From assembly GCA_910579515.1 (NCBI GenBank), contig CAJTUV010000010.1, positions 1 through 64,000 of the forward strand: a stretch of DNA of 64,000 nucleotides. The letters run 5' to 3'. Of the stretch, positions 54,194 to 63,404 are shown piece after piece. A model generated the notes under the pieces. That model was not told where the DNA came from. It saw only the letters and a program-made list of their open reading frames with translations, and did not search any database. Both the position numbers and the translations under genes were made by a program. The stretch comes from an uncultured Hungatella sp. (lineage in GTDB: Bacteria > Bacillota > Clostridia > Lachnospirales > Lachnospiraceae). How positions within the stretch are numbered: the stretch's first letter is position 1; every line of letters begins with the position of its first letter.

Positions 54194-54207
54194 TTTTTCT
54201 ATTCTGT

Positions 54208-55074
54208 TTATAAATAGGGATTATCCCTTGCAATCTGCCTCAGCTTTGCAGGAGTACAGTCATACGTCTCTTTAAACATTCGGTAAAACAGCTTCTGATT
54301 CACAAATCCATGACGCTCCATTATCTCCTGAATCCCGTCTTCTGTATAGATCAAATCTTGGTAAATGTGATTAATACGCACCTGATTCACGTACTGAATA
54401 AAAGACACTCCCATGTTTTCCTTAAAAAAGCGGCAAAAATAATCTTTATTCAGGCTTAATTCGTCTGCGCCTTCCTGTAAGGTAATCTTATCCTGATGGC
54501 GTTCTTCCACAAACTGACAAATCTGTTCCATCTGAGCCAATTTGTTATATGCCGATACAGAAAGACTCTCTGACACAGGGCTGCTAAAATGTTCCACCAG
54601 ATCCGCCAGAATTTCCAACACCAGGGCGCTGCTTTTTAACTGGTAGCTTTGACTCTGATGAAAGTACAAAATCGTGAGCTCCTTGATATAGGTACAGATT
54701 TGATTGTAAACATCCTTCTGGCCAGGCAGAAGTTTCTGAGGATTACACTGAAATTTCAGAAGTTCAATATCTGCAAGATATTTCCTCATAAAGTTTTTGG
54801 ATATGTGAATGCAAACGCCCATGGTCTGGGGCAGAGCAAAGATTCCGTCATGAACCTGGGCGGAATCCACCACAATCATATCTAAGGGATTCAATTTATG
54901 TTTTACCCCATTCAGATTGACGGTAGCCCTGCCATTGAGAATAAACAAAACCTCCATGGACTTGTGCCAGTGAAGGGGAGAGTTGCTGCTCATGGTAATA
55001 AATTTGATATGAAACCCATTCTCCAGAAGCTGATCGCTTCTCTCCCAAAACACGCCTTCTACCTTTTCAGTCAA
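54208..55074 (-). CDS. AraC-family transcriptional regulator
   Basis: A 288-residue regulator with an N-terminal cupin-type sensor (about 28-110; PLHWHKSMEVLFIL, NPLDMIVVDSAQVH) and two C-terminal helix-turn-helix motifs (about 190-285), the usual AraC/XylS layout. The start is a TTG at 55074 that overlaps the TGA stop of the upstream gene (TTGA), with AAGGAG 8 nt before it. It is therefore translated together with the FAH hydrolase gene and probably controls that pathway. Confidence 0.88.
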   Translation of the reverse strand: MTEKVEGVFWERSDQLLENGFHIKFITMSSNSPLHWHKSMEVLFILNGRATVNLNGVKHKLNPLDMIVVDSAQVHDGIFALPQTMGVCIHISKNFMRKYLADIELLKFQCNPQKLLPGQKDVYNQICTYIKELTILYFHQSQSYQLKSSALVLEILADLVEHFSSPVSESLSVSAYNKLAQMEQICQFVEERHQDKITLQEGADELSLNKDYFCRFFKENMGVSFIQYVNQVRINHIYQDLIYTEDGIQEIMERHGFVNQKLFYRMFKETYDCTPAKLRQIARDNPYL

Positions 55075-55985
55075 TCCCTGTTCTCCTTATCTTCCACTAC
55101 CCTGTTCGTCAATTTCCCAATACCTTCAATTTCGCATACCACTTCATCGCCTGTCTTTAAAAATTTAGGCGGGTCAAATCCGAGTCCGGCCCCCGCAGGC
55201 GTTCCTGTAGCAATAATGGTTCCTGCTTTAAGCGTCATTCCTTTGGACAGTTCACTGATAATATGATCTATATCAAAAATCAGACACTCTGTGTTGCTGT
55301 CCTGGCGAAGCTCTCCATTTACAAAGGAACGGATTGACAGTTTCGGCGGATACGCAATCTCATCAAACGTCACGATACAGGGACCCATTGGAAAAAATCC
55401 GTCCAGACTTTTTCCAAAATACCATTGATTGTGCCGATCCTGAATATCCCTCGCGCTGACATCGTTGATAATCGTGTATCCAAATATGTAGTGTTTCGCT
55501 TCTTCTCTGGAAACATGGCTGGCGTCCTTTCCGATAATCACCGCCAGCTCTACTTCATAATCCAGCCGTTTTACAATATCCCCATGTCTGGGAATCCCTT
55601 CTTTATCTCCTGTCGCCCCATTCACCCGTTTGGAAAAGTAAACCGCATGAGGACGTTCTCCATCAAAGTCCTCTTTCTTATAGCGGGCGGATTCCTCTGC
55701 ATGAGCCATATAGTTGACTCCCAGACAGATCACATCCTGCTTGGGTCGTAAAATCGGAGCCAAAATTTTTACCTCGCCGATTCTGGCCGCTCCCTGGACC
55801 GTATAAGGGTCTTTGCCAGCCATGTGATTCAAAAGCTGAATCTCTGACTCGCTTAACTCCTCAATAGCCTCCTCCATTCTCCGATATTCCATTCCAAAGC
55901 ATTCCAGAGGATATACCCACTGTCCATCTGCATTCAAGATTCCAAGCTTCCGTTTCTTTTCTACCTCAAATGTCACAATTTTCAT
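55071..55985 (-). CDS. Fumarylacetoacetate hydrolase family protein
   Basis: A 304-residue metal-dependent FAH-family enzyme (hydrolysis, decarboxylation or isomerisation of small keto acids). The metal-site motif DYEVELAVIIGKD lies near residue 146 and GYTIINDVSARDIQDRH near 175; the N-terminal 70 residues form the usual cap. The start at MKIVTF is 11 nt after GGAGG; an in-frame ATG 18 bp earlier lacks a ribosome site. The substrate cannot be assigned. Confidence 0.86.
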   Translation of the reverse strand: MKIVTFEVEKKRKLGILNADGQWVYPLECFGMEYRRMEEAIEELSESEIQLLNHMAGKDPYTVQGAARIGEVKILAPILRPKQDVICLGVNYMAHAEESARYKKEDFDGERPHAVYFSKRVNGATGDKEGIPRHGDIVKRLDYEVELAVIIGKDASHVSREEAKHYIFGYTIINDVSARDIQDRHNQWYFGKSLDGFFPMGPCIVTFDEIAYPPKLSIRSFVNGELRQDSNTECLIFDIDHIISELSKGMTLKAGTIIATGTPAGAGLGFDPPKFLKTGDEVVCEIEGIGKLTNRVVEDKENRD

Positions 55986-56015
55986 AATGTTCTCTGCCTC
56001 CATTGTATAACTTCA

Positions 56016-58688
56016 TTATACTGGTTCTTTTTTACAAAGGCAAGTAAATTGTTCCCGAAATACCTTCAAAGCCTGAATAATTCCTGTAGGAAGGAATGCG
56101 TAAAACGCCACATTTCCTAACTGCCAACGACTTAAATCAGCCACGGAAAACAAAGCCTGCAAATTAGGTATGAAAAGAACAGAGGCCAAAAGGAGTATTC
56201 CTGCCTCAAATGCCATTACTGTATACAGATTGGTAAAGACTCCGAGGCGGAAAATAGAACAGCTGCTTCTGCAGTTGAACCCATGAAACAACCTTGCCAA
56301 AGTCAGGGTGGAAAAGGCCATTGTACTTGCCATGCCCGGGCTGTGAGATAAACCGATTCGATAGGACTCCATAGTACAAATGGCAATTAGCATTCCCTGA
56401 AACAAAATATCTGCCAAAAATCCGAAGGTTAAAATTCCTTTTTTAGGATTTCTGGGCGGAAAATCCAAAAGCCCCCGTTCCGGTGGTTCCATGCCGATAG
56501 CAATAGCTGGAAGAGAATCTGTCAGCAAGTTGATAAACAGCAGATGGACCGGGGCAAAGGGAATCGGCAATGCCAGGATCGTGGTATAGAGAACACAGAG
56601 GATTCCCGCCATATTTCCTGACAAAAGAAATTGTATGGCATTTTTGATATTGCGGTAAACATTTCTGCCGTTTGCCACAGCCTTGATAATCGTGGCAAAA
56701 TTATCATCTGCCAGAATCATGGCCGCTGCGTCTTTTGATACCTCGGTTCCATTTTTCCCCATGGCAATTCCAATATCAGCCTGTTTTAAGGCAGGCGCAT
56801 CATTGACGCCATCTCCGGTCATAGCCACAATGTTTCCCCTCTTCTGCCAGGCGCGGACCACCCGCAGCTTGTGTTCTGGCGAAACCCTGGCGTATACAGT
56901 GATATCCTCCAGTTTTTGTTCCAGCTCCTCCTCTCTCATATCGTTGAGCTCCGCTCCTGTCACCGCCCTGTCGTTGTCTTTTCGGATCCCCACCTGCTCT
57001 GCAATAGCCATGGCCGTAATTTTGTGGTCTCCGGTAATCATAATTGGAAGAATCCCTGCACGCCTGGCATCCTGCACCGCCGCCATAGCCTCCGGTCTTG
57101 GAGGGTCCATCATGACAGCCATTCCCAGAAAAGTATAATTCTGTTCCAGTCTTCCGGGTGATAATCCTTCTTCCTCCTGTTTTATAGGCCGGTATGCAAA
57201 AGCCAATACCCTCAGTCCTTTTTGAGAGCACAAAAGATTCTTCTCCATTATATTTCTTTTGTCTGTCAACGTCAGAGGCCGTACCTTTCCCTTTTCCACA
57301 ATCCGCCTGCATTTTTCCAAAAGAAGGTCAACCGCGCCTTTGGTCAGAAGAACTCTGTCACAGTCTGTATCTCTGCCGCTTAAGCTTCTCCAGTTTCCCG
57401 TCCAGGCAGCCTTATGGATCGTGCTCATCATTTTCCTGTCCGAGTCAAAGGGTATTTCCCTGATACGCGGGTATTGTCTTCGAGTTTTTACAGGAGACAG
57501 CCCACATTCCTGCACCAACTTTAACAAAGCCAGTTCCGTGGCATCTCCAATTTCAGATGACTCTTCTAATGTGGCGTCATTGGCCAACGCACAGACTTCC
57601 AGAAAAAAACGGTGCTGGGAATTGGAAAGCCTCAGCCTTTCCCGTTCCAGAAGATTTCCCTCCACCATTACCGCTTCTACATTCATGCAATTCTGGGTAA
57701 GCGTTCCTGTCTTATCCGTACAAATCACAGACACACAACCCAGGCTTTCCACAGCTTTTAAGTCTTTGATAATGGCCTGCTGCCTGGCCATTTTTTGGGT
57801 GCCCATGGCCTGGACAATGGTGACTATAGAGCCTAGTGCCTCCGGAATCGCAGCTACTGCCAGCGCTACTGCAAACATCAGCGAATCCAGCACTGGCATT
57901 TTTCGGTACAGACTCAGTAAAAATACCACGAGACAAATTACCATAATTGCCGCTGCCAATCTGCTGCTGAATTGATCCAGGCTGACTTGAAGAGGAGTCT
58001 TTTTTTCTTTTGTGTCGTTCATCATCAGGGCAATGTTGCCGATTTCTGTATTCATTCCTGTGCTGGTCACCACAAGACTTCCCCTGCCTGAAGTCACCAG
58101 AGAACCAGAATATACCATACACGCCCTGTCTGCCAAGGAAACGTTTTTCGGAATCGGCTGCTCATTCTTCCACACCGCAACAGATTCTCCGGTGAGAGAG
58201 CTTTCATTTACATAAAGAGCTGTGCTCTCTAAAATCCGTCCGTCAGCCACCACCAAATCCCCTGCATCCAGAAATAAAATATCTCCTGGAACTACTTCCA
58301 CGGAAGGAATCTGCACCCGATTACCATCTCTTAGCACTGTCGCCGAAGGGGCTGATAACGCTTTTAAACTTTCCAGGGATTTCTGTGCCTTCTGGTGCTG
58401 TATAGTCCCCAAAATCGCATTTAACAGAATCACAGCAAATATTACAACGGTGCTTTCCACATTGTCTGTCAGCATGGAAATAATCGCGGCGCCAATCAAA
58501 ATCAATACCAGCAAATCCTGAAACTGCTCCAGAAAAACTTTCCATGCAGGCTTTTTTCCTGATTCAACCAGCCGGTTTTCTCCGTATCTGCGCCTTTGCT
58601 CTGCTGCCCGCTCGCTACTCAAGCCGCTTTCTGACGACTCCAGCCCTGCTAACGTTTCCTTCCCTGTACACTGATACCATTCTCTCAT
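56016..58688 (-). CDS. P-type cation-transporting ATPase (calcium-type, P2A)
   Basis: An 890-residue pump with the full P2 layout: N-terminal cation ATPase domain, M1-M2 (about 56-95), actuator loop with TGES (166-169), M3-M4 (about 243-297), phosphorylation site D325 in CTDKTGT, hinge GDGVNDAPALK near 640, and M5-M10. The M4 metal-site motif is PEALG (282-286) where calcium pumps usually have PEGLP; the metal-binding Glu is kept. M6 has NLLTDSLPAIAIG with the expected Asn and Asp. Calcium is the likely ion, though Mn or others are possible. It stands alone, divergent from luxS. Confidence 0.9.
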   Translation of the reverse strand: MREWYQCTGKETLAGLESSESGLSSERAAEQRRRYGENRLVESGKKPAWKVFLEQFQDLLVLILIGAAIISMLTDNVESTVVIFAVILLNAILGTIQHQKAQKSLESLKALSAPSATVLRDGNRVQIPSVEVVPGDILFLDAGDLVVADGRILESTALYVNESSLTGESVAVWKNEQPIPKNVSLADRACMVYSGSLVTSGRGSLVVTSTGMNTEIGNIALMMNDTKEKKTPLQVSLDQFSSRLAAAIMVICLVVFLLSLYRKMPVLDSLMFAVALAVAAIPEALGSIVTIVQAMGTQKMARQQAIIKDLKAVESLGCVSVICTDKTGTLTQNCMNVEAVMVEGNLLERERLRLSNSQHRFFLEVCALANDATLEESSEIGDATELALLKLVQECGLSPVKTRRQYPRIREIPFDSDRKMMSTIHKAAWTGNWRSLSGRDTDCDRVLLTKGAVDLLLEKCRRIVEKGKVRPLTLTDKRNIMEKNLLCSQKGLRVLAFAYRPIKQEEEGLSPGRLEQNYTFLGMAVMMDPPRPEAMAAVQDARRAGILPIMITGDHKITAMAIAEQVGIRKDNDRAVTGAELNDMREEELEQKLEDITVYARVSPEHKLRVVRAWQKRGNIVAMTGDGVNDAPALKQADIGIAMGKNGTEVSKDAAAMILADDNFATIIKAVANGRNVYRNIKNAIQFLLSGNMAGILCVLYTTILALPIPFAPVHLLFINLLTDSLPAIAIGMEPPERGLLDFPPRNPKKGILTFGFLADILFQGMLIAICTMESYRIGLSHSPGMASTMAFSTLTLARLFHGFNCRSSCSIFRLGVFTNLYTVMAFEAGILLLASVLFIPNLQALFSVADLSRWQLGNVAFYAFLPTGIIQALKVFREQFTCLCKKEPV

Positions 58689-58755
58689 CTCAGACGCCTT
58701 TTTGTTTTTCCTTCCATGTTTATGCTCTGGCAGACAAAAACATGTAATTTAGTAT

Positions 58756-58784
58756 TTGTCTTTCCCTCCAAATTCCGCTATACT
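58756..58784 (+). promoter_or_regulatory. Promoter of luxS
   Basis: TTGTCT at 58756-58761 and TATACT at 58779-58784 are separated by exactly 17 bp. Transcription would start near 58791, followed by AAAGGAAGG before the luxS ATG at 58820. Confidence 0.82.
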
Positions 58785-58819
58785 ATCTTTAGACAAGGAA
58801 AAGAAAGGAAGGCTTTACT

Positions 58820-59299
58820 ATGGAAAAGATCACCAGCTTTACCATTGATCACCTGAAACTGCTGCCTGGAGTTTATGTGTCCAGAAAGGACCACGCAGGC
58901 GATGCCGTGATTACCACCTTTGATATTCGCATGACCCGGCCAAACTATGAGCCTGTCATGAATACCGCCGAGGTTCATACCATTGAGCATTTAGGCGCTA
59001 TGTTTTTGAGAAACCACGCGGAGTATAAAGAAAAGGTTCTGTACTTTGGTCCTATGGGCTGTCGTACCGGATTTTATCTTTTGCTGGCCGGAGATTATGA
59101 ATCCAAAGAAATTGTTCCTTTGATGAGAGAACTGTTTTCTTTTATACAGGATTTTGAAGGAGAGGTTCCAGGAGCAGCCGCCAAAGATTGCGGCAATTAC
59201 CTGGATATGAATTTAGGGATGGCAAAGTATCTGGCAAAAAGGTTTTATGAGGAAGTTTTAGCATCCATCGGAGAGGAACATCTGGTTTATCCAAAGTAA
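58820..59299 (+). CDS. luxS: S-ribosylhomocysteine lyase (AI-2 synthase)
   Basis: Cleaves S-ribosylhomocysteine to homocysteine and DPD, the precursor of autoinducer 2, in the activated-methyl cycle. The 159-residue protein has the metal ligands H53 and H57 in HTIEH and C124 in KDCGNY, the base E56, and the conserved Cys81 in MGCRTGFY. It is monocistronic, with its own promoter; the Pfs nucleosidase is not nearby. Confidence 0.96.
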   Translation: MEKITSFTIDHLKLLPGVYVSRKDHAGDAVITTFDIRMTRPNYEPVMNTAEVHTIEHLGAMFLRNHAEYKEKVLYFGPMGCRTGFYLLLAGDYESKEIVPLMRELFSFIQDFEGEVPGAAAKDCGNYLDMNLGMAKYLAKRFYEEVLASIGEEHLVYPK

Positions 59300-59302
59300 A
59301 CG

Positions 59303-59330
59303 AAAAGGGGGAATGCCACTGCATTCCCCC
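59303..59330 (-). terminator. Terminator of glnN, possibly shared with luxS
   Basis: A perfect 10-bp stem (GGGGGAATGC / GCATTCCCCC, 4-nt loop) at 59307-59330 is followed on the minus strand by TTTTCGTTT. It lies 12 bp past the glnN stop. On the plus strand the hairpin follows luxS but lacks a good T-tract. Confidence 0.88.
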
Positions 59331-59341
59331 AAATTCACACT

Positions 59342-61459
59342 CTATACTTCAAATATTAAATCGCCATAGCTGGGAAACGGCCACAAGTCTTTGTCTACGA
59401 TCATCTCCAGTTTGTCTGCCGGAGCACGAAGAGCCTCCATAGCCGGAACGACTTTCTCATGGTAGGCATGGGCACAGGCACACGCACAGGTTTCGGCCAG
59501 ACTTTGTTCTGTTGCGTCAGTTAAAGCTGCCAGCGCTACTTTTAAATCTGACAACAAGGCTGAAGTTTCAAGAAGGAGTTCTGTCTGCACACTCACATCT
59601 GCTTCTGGACATGCAGCCTTTATTTTCCCCAGGGCATCTGCAAGCTGTGCCGTATATTTGATTACAGCGGGAATAATTTGTTTGCCTGCCATATCGATCA
59701 TGGTTCTGGCTTCTATGTTGATAGCCTTGGAGTAAGCTTCGTATTCCACTTCGGCTCTGGACTCCAGCTCTGCCCTGGTAAACACACCAAACTCTTCATA
59801 AAGTTTAACTGCTTTTTCTGTGGTTAAGGCAGGAATAGAATCTACCATGGAATGAATGTTAGGAAGGCCGCGTCTTTTCGCTTCCTCAATCCACGCTTTT
59901 GAATATCCGTTGCCATTAAAAATGATTCTTCTGTGGTTGGATAAAAGCTCCTTAATCATGTCATGGACCGCTGTGTCAAAATCTTCTGCCTCTTCCAGTT
60001 CATCCGCCGCTTCTTTGAATGCTTCTGCCACAATGGTGTTTAATACCACATTGGGAGGCGCAATCGAATCCGAAGAACCTACCATACGGAACTCAAATTT
60101 ATTGTTGGTAAAGGCAAAGGGCGAGGTACGGTTTCGATCCGTGGCATCTTTATCTAAATCCGGCAAGGTGGCCACACCAGTCAACAATTTTCCGCCTTTT
60201 ATAGAATGCGTCGCCTCTCCGGTGCTGCAAAGCTGGTTGATCACATCTTCTAATTGTTCTCCTACAAATATGGAAATAATGGCAGGTGGCGCTTCATTAG
60301 CTCCTAATCTGTGGTCATTGCCCACGTCTGATGCAGACTCTCTCAACAGGTCTGCATGTTTATCAACTGCCTTCATAACGCAGGCCAGAACCAGAAGAAA
60401 CTGAATGTTTTCATGAGGAGTGTCTCCAGGATTTAACAGGTTAATGCCATCGTCTGAAATCAGAGACCAGTTATTGTGCTTTCCAGAACCATTGACTCCT
60501 GCAAAAGGCTTTTCATGAAGAAGGCAGGTAAGACCATGGCGTCCTGCAACTTTTTTCAAGGTCTCCATCACCATCTGATTGTGATCCACAGCCACATTTA
60601 CCTCATCGTAAATAGGAGCCAGTTCATGCTGGGCAGGAGCCACTTCATTGTGCTGAGTTTTAGCCGTCACACCCAACTTCCATAATTCCTTGTTTACTTC
60701 ATTCATATAAGCTCCGATTCTCTCCCGAATCGCGCCAAAATAGTGATCCTCTAATTCCTGTCCTTTTGGAGGCATGGCTCCAAATAAGGTGCGTCCCGCA
60801 TAAATCAAATCCTTTCTTTGGAGATATTTTTGGCGGTCCACCAAAAAGTATTCCTGTTCCGGCCCTACAGACGGAACGACACGCTTTGAAGTAGTGTTGC
60901 CAAACAGCCTCAGAACTCGTAATGCCTGCTTATCAATGGCCTGCATAGAACGGAGAAGAGGAGTTTTCTGATCCAGCGCTTCTCCTTTATAAGAGCAGAA
61001 GGCAGTAGGAATACACAGGGTCACTCCCAGGGCGTCCTCTCGGATAAATGCGGGCGAAGTACAGTCCCAGGTCGTATATCCTCTGGCCTCAAAGGTAGCG
61101 CGCAGACCACCGGAAGGAAAGGAAGAGGCATCCGGTTCGCCTTTAATTAACTCCTTACCTGAAAATTCCATAATTACTTTTCCTTCTGAATCCGGGGCCG
61201 AGATAAAGGAATCGTGTTTTTCCGCCGTTACTCCTGTCAAAGGCTGAAACCAATGGGTATAATGGGTTGCACCATGCTCAATCGCCCAGTCCTTCATGGC
61301 GTGAGCCACCACATCCGCAATCGACGGGTCCAGTTCTGCGCCGTCTTCTATAGTTTTCTTCAATTTCTTAAAGACACTTTTGGGGAGGTAATCTCTCATA
61401 GCAGTCTCATTAAAGACATTTTTACCAAATATTTCAGCAACATTTACCAATTCACTCAT
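59342..61459 (-). CDS. glnN: Glutamine synthetase type III
   Basis: ATP-dependent synthesis of glutamine from glutamate and ammonia. The 705-residue length is that of the GSIII family (GlnN), well above the roughly 440-470 of GSI. Visible blocks are WFQPLTG near 70, the metal/substrate block PEQEYFLVD, NEVAPAQHELAP, and the ATP-site KHNNWS. A C-terminal region (about 600-705) contains an Ala-rich helical segment of the GSIII C-terminal domain. GAGAGGG precedes the ATG. Its own terminator marks it as monocistronic. Confidence 0.95.
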   Translation of the reverse strand: MSELVNVAEIFGKNVFNETAMRDYLPKSVFKKLKKTIEDGAELDPSIADVVAHAMKDWAIEHGATHYTHWFQPLTGVTAEKHDSFISAPDSEGKVIMEFSGKELIKGEPDASSFPSGGLRATFEARGYTTWDCTSPAFIREDALGVTLCIPTAFCSYKGEALDQKTPLLRSMQAIDKQALRVLRLFGNTTSKRVVPSVGPEQEYFLVDRQKYLQRKDLIYAGRTLFGAMPPKGQELEDHYFGAIRERIGAYMNEVNKELWKLGVTAKTQHNEVAPAQHELAPIYDEVNVAVDHNQMVMETLKKVAGRHGLTCLLHEKPFAGVNGSGKHNNWSLISDDGINLLNPGDTPHENIQFLLVLACVMKAVDKHADLLRESASDVGNDHRLGANEAPPAIISIFVGEQLEDVINQLCSTGEATHSIKGGKLLTGVATLPDLDKDATDRNRTSPFAFTNNKFEFRMVGSSDSIAPPNVVLNTIVAEAFKEAADELEEAEDFDTAVHDMIKELLSNHRRIIFNGNGYSKAWIEEAKRRGLPNIHSMVDSIPALTTEKAVKLYEEFGVFTRAELESRAEVEYEAYSKAINIEARTMIDMAGKQIIPAVIKYTAQLADALGKIKAACPEADVSVQTELLLETSALLSDLKVALAALTDATEQSLAETCACACAHAYHEKVVPAMEALRAPADKLEMIVDKDLWPFPSYGDLIFEV

Positions 61460-61494
61460 AAAATTTCCACCCTCTCATAGAATGACATCAGAAA

Positions 61495-61526
61495 TGGCGT
61501 CCTCCCCATCGTTTAGGAGAACGCCA
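61495..61526 (-). terminator. Hairpin after the fba gene
   Basis: An 11-bp stem (TGGCGTTCTCC / GGAGGACGCCA read on the minus strand, one wobble) with a 10-nt loop lies 14 bp after the fba stop. The following T-tract is only three bases, so it may be a weak terminator or a stabilising hairpin. Confidence 0.5.
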
Positions 61527-61539
61527 CCGTTCTTTTCAA

Positions 61540-62403
61540 TCAGGCCTTGCCTACAGATCCAAATAATTCCATCTTCTCTTTCACAGTTGCCTTGATAGCC
61601 TCTGCTCCTGGAGCAAGAAGCTTTCTTGGGTCATAGCCCTTACCCTGCTGGTCTTTGCCTGCCTCAATGTACTCGCGGGTAGCAGCCGCAAAGGCTAACT
61701 GGCACTCTGTATTTACATTAATTTTAGCAACACCTAAGCTGATAGCTCTCTTAATCATATCTGCTGGAATGCCTGTACCGCCATGAAGAACCAACGGCAT
61801 ATCGCCAACTTTTTCCTTGATAGCTTCCAATGTCTCAAAGCTTAATCCCGGCCAGTTTGCTGGATACTTTCCGTGAATATTACCAATGCCTGCTGCCAAA
61901 AAATCAATTCCTAAGTCAGCTACAGCCTTGCACTCGTTTGGATCTGCGCATTCGCCCATACCGATTACACCGTCTTCTTCGCCGCCGATAGAGCCAACCT
62001 CTGCCTCCAGAGATAATCCTTTTTCTTTGCAAATCTTAACCAGCTCTGTGGTCTTGGCGACATTCTCTTCGATTGGATAATGGGAACCGTCGAACATAAC
62101 AGAAGAAAAGCCTGCTTCTACGCACTTTAAGCAACCGCCATAGCTGCCATGATCTAAATGAAGAGCCACTGGAACCGTAATCTCTAATTCTTCCAGCATC
62201 CCCTTTACCATAGCGGCTATGGTCTTATATCCTACCATATATTTACTTGCGCCCTCTGATACACCCAGAATAACCGGAGATTTTAATTCCTGCGCAGTAA
62301 GGAGAACGGATTTTGTCCACTCCAGGTTGTTGATGTTAAACTGGCCTACGGCATATTTGCCTTCTCTTGCTTTGTTAAGCATTTCTTTTGCTGATACTAG
62401 CAT
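61540..62403 (-). CDS. fba: Class II fructose-bisphosphate aldolase
   Basis: A zinc-dependent aldolase of 287 residues that splits fructose-1,6-bisphosphate. The start MLVSAKEML and the metal site HLDHGS (H82, D84, H85) are typical, as are EAEVGSIGGEEDG near 134 and the C-terminal HGGTGIP phosphate/metal site. GGAGG lies 10 nt before the ATG. Tagatose-bisphosphate aldolase is a close relative, but central glycolysis is the simplest reading. Confidence 0.92.
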   Translation of the reverse strand: MLVSAKEMLNKAREGKYAVGQFNINNLEWTKSVLLTAQELKSPVILGVSEGASKYMVGYKTIAAMVKGMLEELEITVPVALHLDHGSYGGCLKCVEAGFSSVMFDGSHYPIEENVAKTTELVKICKEKGLSLEAEVGSIGGEEDGVIGMGECADPNECKAVADLGIDFLAAGIGNIHGKYPANWPGLSFETLEAIKEKVGDMPLVLHGGTGIPADMIKRAISLGVAKINVNTECQLAFAAATREYIEAGKDQQGKGYDPRKLLAPGAEAIKATVKEKMELFGSVGKA

Positions 62404-62486
62404 AATACAAAGTCCTCCATCATTCTTTATTTCTTCATGACCCCAAGTGGTCAGCGCACCAGTGCCATAAAGGATACTTGGCTACT

Positions 62487-62515
62487 AGTATACACCAAAA
62501 ATAAAGTTTTGAAAA
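62487..62515 (-). promoter_or_regulatory. Promoter of fba
   Basis: On the minus strand TTTTCA (62515-62510) and TATACT (62492-62487) are separated by 17 bp, giving a leader of about 75 nt. The leader contains a small TGACC/GGTCA hairpin near 62438-62453. Confidence 0.62.
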
Positions 62516-62544
62516 CAGGAAATCCGTGAATTTATAAATTACTC

Positions 62545-63303
62545 TCAAGAAATCCCCAATTCGCTTTCTTTCAAAACAGTATTCCACGGTATCTTATAAA
62601 TCCAGGTCTTTTTCAGTTTCTTATAATACTCCAGCCTGTCCGTCTTTCTCTCGCCTCTCCAGAACTGATATCCCAGAGTATAACTACCAACCATATCATC
62701 CCATGACGAAAAATTCTCCTGAAGAAGTTTGCAGGCTCGGAAAGCGATTTTCACAGCCTCTTCATACCCCATGATGCCGCCCATATATGCCCCGCCCACA
62801 ACGGAAAGAGCTCTCACCAAGTCCCAGGCAAGCATCCCCTGTTTGGGATATTTCTGTTTCATCTCTTTTAAAAGCTGAAGCTCAAAATCCGTATACTTCG
62901 AGGTCAGTTCCTGTAAAGGAGTCTCTGTGCTGCAATATTCCATATACTTTACATTATACCCTCGATTTAAGCAGTCCTCCGCCATATTTTTAGCATTCTC
63001 ATATGTAAACTCTCCCCAGCCCCACTCAAACAACTTTTTTACTTGGCTCACCTCTGCCTCTGAATCTCGTGTCTCCCAGATGTCTATAACACATTTATAA
63101 TTGTTTCCGATCGTAGGGGAACTGGCGGCAAGAATGAACTTCTGGGTAGGCGTGAGAGTTCTTTTGGACTCAGGAGCATCCTTTCCCACCATGGTCTCCA
63201 TCCGTTTTGCCCAAATACTAATCAAAGCCACACAAGACACCATAAAAATGAGCAAAATTACAACCACGATGATAATACCTACAACGGCTGCTGCAGAGCT
63301 CAT
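62545..63303 (-). CDS. DUF1266 protein with N-terminal membrane anchor
   Basis: A 252-residue protein with one strongly hydrophobic N-terminal segment (about 5-32) followed by a soluble DUF1266 domain. The conserved AWDLVRALSVVGGAYMGG and the SW...YTLGYQFWRG patterns near residues 165-220 are characteristic. GAGGAG precedes the ATG. The family function is unknown to me; neighbours give no lead. Confidence 0.8.
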   Translation of the reverse strand: MSSAAAVVGIIIVVVILLIFMVSCVALISIWAKRMETMVGKDAPESKRTLTPTQKFILAASSPTIGNNYKCVIDIWETRDSEAEVSQVKKLFEWGWGEFTYENAKNMAEDCLNRGYNVKYMEYCSTETPLQELTSKYTDFELQLLKEMKQKYPKQGMLAWDLVRALSVVGGAYMGGIMGYEEAVKIAFRACKLLQENFSSWDDMVGSYTLGYQFWRGERKTDRLEYYKKLKKTWIYKIPWNTVLKESELGIS

Positions 63304-63404
63304 AAAATCTATCTCCTCTCAAAATTATTCTTAGAATCTTATCAACTGTACATTTTATTGAGAAAGTGGTATAAGCTGCCATATTGCAAGCTTACCTTTT
63401 TTAT

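Noticed and set aside
57259..57975. A long open frame of 238 codons on the plus strand
   Set aside because: It lies antisense inside the P-type ATPase gene, whose motifs are intact, and its translation shows no domain.
59856..60404. A 182-codon open frame on the plus strand
   Set aside because: It is the reverse-strand shadow of glnN, which carries all expected family blocks.
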